This document shows, piece by piece, positions 23,709 through 28,153 of a stretch of DNA of 28,153 bases. The translations under genes and the position numbers were made by a program. How positions within the stretch are numbered: position 1 is the stretch's first letter; every line of letters begins with the position of its first letter. Location: positions 1 to 28,153 of the IMG/VR virus record IMGVR_UViG_3300025840_000189. The stretch is one strand, 5' to 3'. Below the pieces are notes generated by a model. It worked only from the letters and a program-made list of their open reading frames with translations, searched no databases and was not told the origin of the DNA. This DNA comes from a virus.

Positions 23709-24088
23709 TGCCTAGATTTGGTAAAAGATCAAAGCAAAGGATGGTAGGTATTGATCCAAGATTAAGAGAGGTCTTAGATAGACTTATTGATATTATGGAT
23801 GTAACTATCATTGAAGGAATAAGATCACCAGAGAGGCAAGAAGAACTGCTTAAAAAGGGTGCTACAAAGACTAAATACAGTAAGCATCTTGAAGGTAAAG
23901 CTGTAGACCTAGCACCATATCCAATAGATTGGGATGACAGGGAAAGATTTCATTACATGGGTGGTATGATCAGAGGAATAGCAAAGCAGTTAGGTTATTA
24001 TGTTAGATGGGGTGGTGATTGGGATTCTGATGGTGAGATCAAGGATAATAACTTCGATGACTTAGTACATATAGAGATTATAGGATAA
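23708..24088 (+). CDS. M15-family peptidoglycan endopeptidase (endolysin)
   Basis: This is a 126-residue protein. A basic N-terminus (1-12) leads to a small M15 peptidase domain. EGIRSPERQEELL (36-48) is the substrate-binding helix region. SKHLEGKAVDLAP (58-70) supplies zinc ligands H60 and D67, and DDLVHIEII (117-125) supplies D118 and H121. This family (VanY/L-Ala-D-Glu endopeptidase type, as in the T5 endolysin) cuts peptide bridges of the cell wall. No signal peptide is present, so holin-type release is expected, in agreement with the membrane proteins upstream. Confidence 0.85.
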   Translation: MPRFGKRSKQRMVGIDPRLREVLDRLIDIMDVTIIEGIRSPERQEELLKKGATKTKYSKHLEGKAVDLAPYPIDWDDRERFHYMGGMIRGIAKQLGYYVRWGGDWDSDGEIKDNNFDDLVHIEIIG

Positions 24089-24238
24089 TTGTTTAGTCAT
24101 TGCATAAAAATAGATAGAATTTGTCCTTTTGCAACTAAAGAGCAAGATTTTGATTATTGTGGATTAGCCACAAATGAAAACAGGATACAGCTAATGGCTA
24201 AGTGTCCTAAGAAACCTAAAAAACGATGGGGGAGATAG
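24089..24238 (+). CDS. Small four-cysteine protein
   Basis: This is a 49-residue frame starting at TTG 24089, one base after the endopeptidase stop, with AGGAT upstream. C5, C12, C24 and C39 could bind a metal. The C-terminus is basic (KCPKKPKKRWGR). Its stop is four bases before the phosphoesterase start. The family is unknown; it may be a nucleic-acid-binding mini-finger. Confidence 0.5.
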   Translation: MFSHCIKIDRICPFATKEQDFDYCGLATNENRIQLMAKCPKKPKKRWGR

Positions 24239-24242
24239 TTTT

Positions 24243-25004
24243 TTGAAAAGAGCAATAGTAATACCAGATCAACACTTTCCAATACATGATCAAAGTGCTG
24301 TAAATGTGGTTCTACAAGCCTTAGAGCTTATTAAACCAGATATATTTATAAACTTAGGTGATGTTTCTGAGGCAGAAAGCGTTTCTGCATGGAGGTACAA
24401 GGGTAAGAAATTACCACCTTTGGAGTTTCAACTACCTTTAATTGATGAAGAATTAAAACAGATAAATGAAGGTATAGATCAATTTGATGCTGTATTAGAT
24501 AAGATAGGATGTAAGGAAAGGTATATTTGTGCAGGAAACCATGATGAATGGTTTGATAATTTTGTAGAAAGATACCCATACATGAAAGATTATACTTTTA
24601 GAAAAGCCTGTAGATGGGATGAAAGAGGATATAAATACCTGCCTTATAATAAACCTTTAAAATTAGGAAAAGTTAATTTTATACATGGAGCATACGCTAC
24701 TACATACCATGCAAAAAAACATCTGGAGGCTTATGGAAGTAATATCATCTATGGGCATACCCATGATATACAACGCCATACGCTTACTAAATTGGATTCT
24801 GGAACGATTGGAGCGTGGTCTATGGGTTGTTTAAAGGATATGAGTGCAGAAAAGAATAAGTGGTTAAGAGGTAGGCTACATAATTGGAATCATGCTTTTG
24901 GTATTGTTACTTGGTTTGATAAACCTAGAGGCAACTTCCAAGTAGATACTATTGAAATAGTAAAAGGACAGGCAACTGTTTGGGGAGAAGTAATAAATGG
25001 ATAA
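24243..25004 (+). CDS. Calcineurin-like metallophosphoesterase
   Basis: This is a 253-residue protein. All metal-binding motifs are present: D9/H11 (PDQH), D40 (GD), GNHDE (98-102), H148 (FIHG) and GHTHD (171-175). It should hydrolyse phosphomono- or diesters, or nucleic-acid or nucleotide substrates. The start is TTG 24243, with GGGGGAGA ending eight bases upstream; no better ATG covers motif I. It lies between the lysis and connector genes rather than the early block. A role in DNA metabolism or protection from host signalling nucleotides is possible (inference). Confidence 0.85.
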   Translation: MKRAIVIPDQHFPIHDQSAVNVVLQALELIKPDIFINLGDVSEAESVSAWRYKGKKLPPLEFQLPLIDEELKQINEGIDQFDAVLDKIGCKERYICAGNHDEWFDNFVERYPYMKDYTFRKACRWDERGYKYLPYNKPLKLGKVNFIHGAYATTYHAKKHLEAYGSNIIYGHTHDIQRHTLTKLDSGTIGAWSMGCLKDMSAEKNKWLRGRLHNWNHAFGIVTWFDKPRGNFQVDTIEIVKGQATVWGEVING

Positions 25005-25218
25005 GAATACAAAGTTTATGCAAGTATTTAATGAAGAGATAGAACTAATGAACACTTTTGAGAGTTTAAATAAGTGTATAGAGCTATCTAAACAAATAAC
25101 ATTAACAGATTTAATATCACCAAGTTCTAAAACAACAGGTGAAGTTGCTGAACTTATATATAGGTTACAGAACTTAGTAGAGTTTGAGGTTTTAGACTTT
25201 AACCATAATGAGGCTTAA
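24997..25218 (+). CDS. Small helical hypothetical protein
   Basis: This is a 73-residue protein overlapping the phosphoesterase end by 8 bases. It is helical and acidic (QVFNEEIELMNTFESLNKCI, AELIYRLQNLVEFEV) with no motif I recognise. Its stop abuts the ATG of the head-tail connector, and its last codons contain that gene's GAGG ribosome-binding site. Confidence 0.55.
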   Translation: MDKNTKFMQVFNEEIELMNTFESLNKCIELSKQITLTDLISPSSKTTGEVAELIYRLQNLVEFEVLDFNHNEA

Positions 25219-26211
25219 ATGAGTACATACGAGGCATCATATTGTTCACAATCAGATGTAAAAGCTATTTTACCAGAGTTAGGCAAGTATAATCAACGAT
25301 CTATACTAGCTCCTAATTGGGTAGCATCTGGAACTAATCATCTATTCTATCTACATTCAGCAGGTGGTAGTGGATATAGCGTATTATTTAAAGATGGTAA
25401 GGATTTAGGTGCTGAGCATGGTTCTGAACCATCATCAGATGGACAATGGAGATATGTAGAGGCTGATGGTAGATTAGAGTATTATAATCATGGTGGAAGT
25501 GCTAACACACTTAATGGTAGTGTATGGGAGTTTGGTGAAGATCAAGATGCTAACCTTACTAAAAACATAGCAAGAGCCTCAGATTTCGTTAGAAGTATGT
25601 CTGGGGGTATGCCTATCTACCCTAGAAAGGGTGTAGGTAACGCATCAGCAACAGGTAATGATTACCCAGAACTTATTGTAAGATGTACAGCGTATGTATG
25701 TGCTAGTTTTATCACAGAAAGCTATGATGAGGAACTATCTAATAGATTAATGGCTAAAGTAACAAACGAAGATAATACAGGCTTTTTAGATAGGTTAAGA
25801 GGTGGTGAGATAACTATAAGCCAACAAGAATCCTTACAAAAGAATAAAGGCATAGTAAGAAGAGTATCTGTAAATGCCTCATCTACATCAGATATTGTAG
25901 ATGTTCGTGGTAGACCTACAGCTAGATGGGATTTAATTAAAATTAAGATTACAACAGCAGGAACACTTACAAGAGGCACAAACTCCACAGTTAGATATTC
26001 AACTTTCGGTAGTAGCTCAGATGGCTTACAAGTAGATGAAATGGTACAGAATGAAATAGTAACAGGTGGATGGGATCATGTTGGAAGGGGCATGTTCTGT
26101 AGGTTTAGTGCAGGATCGGTAAATTTAAATGATACTTGGGAAATGGAAATCTCTGGTGAGGTAGGGCAAAATGATACTCCAATTAAAATCTCATATCTTG
26201 AACGAGTATGA
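25219..26211 (+). CDS. Head-tail connector / adaptor protein
   Basis: This is a 330-residue protein. The first 28 residues (SQSDVKAILPELGKYN) and the helical bundle at about 112-205 (LTKNIARASDFVRSM... YVCASFITESYDEELS... GFLDRLRGGEI) fit the HK97 gp6 / SPP1 gp15 adaptor fold that binds the portal ring. A beta-rich insert at about 30-110 and a beta C-terminal domain (about 215-330) make it much larger than common adaptors. It precedes the tail terminator and tail tube genes, the standard order. Confidence 0.7.
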   Translation: MSTYEASYCSQSDVKAILPELGKYNQRSILAPNWVASGTNHLFYLHSAGGSGYSVLFKDGKDLGAEHGSEPSSDGQWRYVEADGRLEYYNHGGSANTLNGSVWEFGEDQDANLTKNIARASDFVRSMSGGMPIYPRKGVGNASATGNDYPELIVRCTAYVCASFITESYDEELSNRLMAKVTNEDNTGFLDRLRGGEITISQQESLQKNKGIVRRVSVNASSTSDIVDVRGRPTARWDLIKIKITTAGTLTRGTNSTVRYSTFGSSSDGLQVDEMVQNEIVTGGWDHVGRGMFCRFSAGSVNLNDTWEMEISGEVGQNDTPIKISYLERV

Positions 26212-26624
26212 TAGATTATTCTAATAAGATATTTGAAGTAATAGATCAAGTCCATCACATTGTGGCTAAAGAGATGTCTATACCTATTTTTATGGACTCA
26301 CATCAAGGTAATCACAGCATCTTGATACAGCCTATCAGCGACAATCTATTAGAAGTATTAAGCAAAGGACAAACAAGAACCTATACTATACTTATATCAT
26401 ACGAATTAAATACAGGTGGTAATTACACCGAAAATACTTTTAAACAGGTGGCAAATGTAGCAGAACATATTAAACGCTTATTTGCACCAGATAACAATGC
26501 TAATAATAATACTACTTGGCATGGTGGTGAAGTTGAATCAATCGAATACGAAAGAGATGAAGAAGATGAAAGCAAAGTAAGAGCATTATTAACATTTAAC
26601 TGTACAAACTTAGAGGCTTTATAA
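26208..26624 (+). CDS. Tail terminator / completion protein
   Basis: This is a 138-residue protein. An N-terminal helix (NKIFEVIDQVHHIVAKEM), then strands (IFMDSHQGNHSILIQP, RTYTILISYEL), a helix (VANVAEHIKRLFAP) and a final strand pair (KVRALLTFNCT) match the alpha/beta fold of lambda gpU/HK97-type tail terminators. These cap the tube and join it to the head. It overlaps the connector by ATGA. The family is inferred from fold pattern and position. Confidence 0.65.
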   Translation: MIDYSNKIFEVIDQVHHIVAKEMSIPIFMDSHQGNHSILIQPISDNLLEVLSKGQTRTYTILISYELNTGGNYTENTFKQVANVAEHIKRLFAPDNNANNNTTWHGGEVESIEYERDEEDESKVRALLTFNCTNLEAL

Positions 26625-26797
26625 TGAAATATATTAAAACAGATAAGTTCTACGAATTAAACGCAATGAACAACTTTCAAGGGTTAGGGCAGGACAATTT
26701 TCAAGCCTTTGAAAGAGGTGAAGAGGTTGAATTAGATGATGCTCCAAAAGAGTTAATTAGTGGAAAATACATCGAAGAAGTGAAAGGTAAAAAATAA
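26624..26797 (+). CDS. Small tail-module protein
   Basis: This is a 57-residue protein with TAATG overlaps at both ends. It has a charged, mixed composition (FYELNAMNNFQGLGQDNFQAF, EEVELDDAPKELI). Small proteins at this position, between terminator and tube, occur in many siphoviruses without known function. No membrane segment or cysteine is seen. Confidence 0.6.
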   Translation: MKYIKTDKFYELNAMNNFQGLGQDNFQAFERGEEVELDDAPKELISGKYIEEVKGKK

Positions 26798-27807
26798 TGG
26801 CAACATATTCTGGAAAACAATTTGAGGCTTACATAGCAGAGTCATCAAGTAATTTTGGCGTAGCATCTGTCTCTGGCACACTTTATAAAATGAGACTTGC
26901 ACAAGTTAATGATATTGACTTTAGTGCAGGTGTTCAACTAACTCCTGTAGAAAGAACAGGACAAAGGGTACTAAGACCTACAGACCACATAGCTGTGAGA
27001 AGTGGTGGTACATATACATGGTCTTTTAGTGATTATATCGTAGAGAATGAGGCTTTATTACAGCTTTTATTATCTATGGTAACAGAAGATAGTTCACCTT
27101 CTGTGTCTGCTCAAATATTAGGAAGTGCAGGTACTTTATCTTATCAAAATAACGCATCTACAGGAATATATGGTCATGTTGTGATAAGTAGTCCAGATGC
27201 AGATAAAGATAGATTAATGCACTCAGCTATATTACAAGAACTTACTTTATCAATGAATCCTACAGCAAATGGTGGAAGGCTTACAGCAAGTGGAACATTT
27301 TTCTCTGGCTATCAGCCTGTAATAGGTACTGAGGGAACATCACCAAATGCTACAGCAGTAGATTATACTAAAGGATTTTTTGATTGTACTACTCAGACAT
27401 TTCAATCAGAGGGTGATAGTGCTGTAGGTGTTTTAGCTAATAGTTTTGATTTAACTATATCTAATCCTGCTACAAGAGTAGGTTTTACAACAATAAATAG
27501 TATAGATGGAGAGCCACAATCATATAATAGAGGTAATCAAATTAATGTAACAGGTAATATATCTGTAAAGATGGATGATAATTCAGTTACTATGGTAAAC
27601 AACTTTTTAGGTGGTACTAGTACAAACATATCACTTGGAAATGGTGGTGGTGGTAGTGATGGTGAAAATATTGATTTTGACATACCTACTGCAAAATTCA
27701 CAGGGCATGAGTTAGATACAGCTAATGAAAATGGTGTATTTATTAATCTACCATTTCAAGCTACAGCAGATGGTTCTGGTGCTTTGGTAACTATTATAGC
27801 AACTTAA
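26797..27807 (+). CDS. Major tail tube protein
   Basis: This is a 336-residue beta-rich protein with many Gly, Thr and Ser (FSAGVQLTPVERTGQRVLRP, LTLSMNPTANGGRLTASGTF). Its size, composition and position between tail terminator and chaperone fit the siphovirus tube subunit. A Gly/Ser/Asp-rich segment (about 281-292) may link to a C-terminal domain. It would polymerise around the tape measure. The next gene follows after 15 bases with GGGGGAGG. Confidence 0.8.
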   Translation: MATYSGKQFEAYIAESSSNFGVASVSGTLYKMRLAQVNDIDFSAGVQLTPVERTGQRVLRPTDHIAVRSGGTYTWSFSDYIVENEALLQLLLSMVTEDSSPSVSAQILGSAGTLSYQNNASTGIYGHVVISSPDADKDRLMHSAILQELTLSMNPTANGGRLTASGTFFSGYQPVIGTEGTSPNATAVDYTKGFFDCTTQTFQSEGDSAVGVLANSFDLTISNPATRVGFTTINSIDGEPQSYNRGNQINVTGNISVKMDDNSVTMVNNFLGGTSTNISLGNGGGGSDGENIDFDIPTAKFTGHELDTANENGVFINLPFQATADGSGALVTIIAT

Positions 27808-27822
27808 TAACAGGGGGAGGAA

Positions 27823-28107
27823 ATGAAAATAGAAGTTGATGGTCATATCATACAAATAAAACCTATATCTTATGTGGATAGGTTAGGATTACAGGGAGAG
27901 TTTGCTGATGTATATGCTAATGGTACAGATAATGTTTCACAAAAGAAGTTCAATCTACTATTAGGACATACAGCAGAAATCGCTTTTAATAACCCAGATG
28001 ATTCACTTAAAGAATATCCTTATGAGGTGCAGTTAAAGATACTTACTAATATTATGAGTGAGTATTTAGGTTTGTCTGATAACCAAAAAAAATCCGATGG
28101 GGTTTAA
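27823..28107 (+). CDS. Tail assembly chaperone, N-terminal (gpG-like) product
   Basis: This is a 94-residue protein after the tail tube gene, ending NQKKSDGV. The helical pattern (VDRLGLQGEFADVYANG, LKEYPYEVQLKILTNIMSEY) and position fit gpG-like chaperones that hold the tape measure. Eight A (28085-28092) make the slippery stretch A-AAA-AAA on CAA AAA AAA. A -1 slip reads IRWGLSYAVWFWFLQPDE and stays open to the window end. The C-terminal part at window positions 3-161 would complete a longer GT product. GGGGGAGG precedes the start. Confidence 0.75.
   Translation: MKIEVDGHIIQIKPISYVDRLGLQGEFADVYANGTDNVSQKKFNLLLGHTAEIAFNNPDDSLKEYPYEVQLKILTNIMSEYLGLSDNQKKSDGV
28085..28092 (+). promoter_or_regulatory. 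Candidate -1 ribosomal frameshift site
   Basis: Eight consecutive A lie at the end of the gpG-like frame and contain A AAA AAA in the correct phase. A short stem (TCTGG with CCAGA, about 28123-28141) follows about 30 bases later. Programmed -1 slippage in this gene is a well-known feature of siphovirus chaperones. The open -1 frame after the site supports it; the break at the window edge prevents full confirmation. Confidence 0.6.
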
Positions 28108-28153
28108 GTTATGCTGTGTGGTTCTGGTTTTTACAGCCAGACGAACACGAACA

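Noticed and set aside
1-28153. CRISPR array, tRNA genes, integrase or attachment site
   Set aside because: No regularly spaced direct repeats, cloverleaf sequences, recombinase motifs or repressor genes could be found by reading.

Overview
The window reads as an almost complete, compact genome of a tailed dsDNA phage (about 28 kb, siphovirus-like). It is AT-rich by eye and every gene lies on the + strand. Hallmarks are a terminase large subunit, SPP1-type portal, MuF-like head protein, scaffold, HK97-type capsid, head-tail adaptor, tail terminator, major tail protein, tail assembly chaperone, tape measure and tail-tip proteins. I see no integrase, repressor, tRNA or CRISPR array, so a virulent lifestyle is likely. 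Clear Shine-Dalgarno sites, ATGA/TAATG gene overlaps, GTG/TTG starts, a TTGACT-N17-TAATAT promoter, a prepilin-like protein and an M15-type endopeptidase suggest a Gram-negative host, perhaps an AT-rich aquatic proteobacterium (inference). The two ends fall in the same locus: the right end carries the N-terminal tail chaperone and the left end carries a C-terminal piece that fits it. The contig therefore looks like a circular or permuted genome opened inside this locus.

Layout. 1-4784: chaperone remnant, tape measure and two tail-tip proteins, closed by a strong rho-independent terminator (4799-4853). 4864-5008: a sigma70-like promoter followed at once by a leader with two interleaved perfect inverted repeats (a pseudoknot candidate). 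5009-10279: early/middle genes: small zinc-finger proteins, two HNH proteins, an SSB-like protein with a DDLPF tail, a PD-(D/E)XK nuclease, a DnaD/replisome-organizer-like initiator, a PP-loop (PAPS-reductase-like) enzyme and tiny membrane proteins. 10280-10973: a hairpin leader, a sigma-region-4-like HTH regulator, and a noncoding region with repeats and hairpins. 10974-17102: packaging and head genes. 17164-21892: a 1256-residue protein with four LamG and two jelly-roll-like modules, a LEM/HeH-like protein, and a type IV prepilin-like protein. 21889-24238: small membrane, coiled-coil and very basic proteins plus the M15 endopeptidase (lysis region). 24243-28153: a metallophosphoesterase, then connector and tail genes leading back to the chaperone.

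How it works together. No DNA polymerase, helicase or primase is visible. The initiator, SSB-like protein and nucleases probably recruit host replication machinery and process recombination intermediates. The HTH protein just before the packaging genes is the best candidate for a late-gene activator, and the repeats downstream of it are candidate targets. The most unusual items are the pseudoknot-like leader at 4900-5008, the phage-encoded prepilin-like protein, and the large multi-LamG protein beside the capsid gene.
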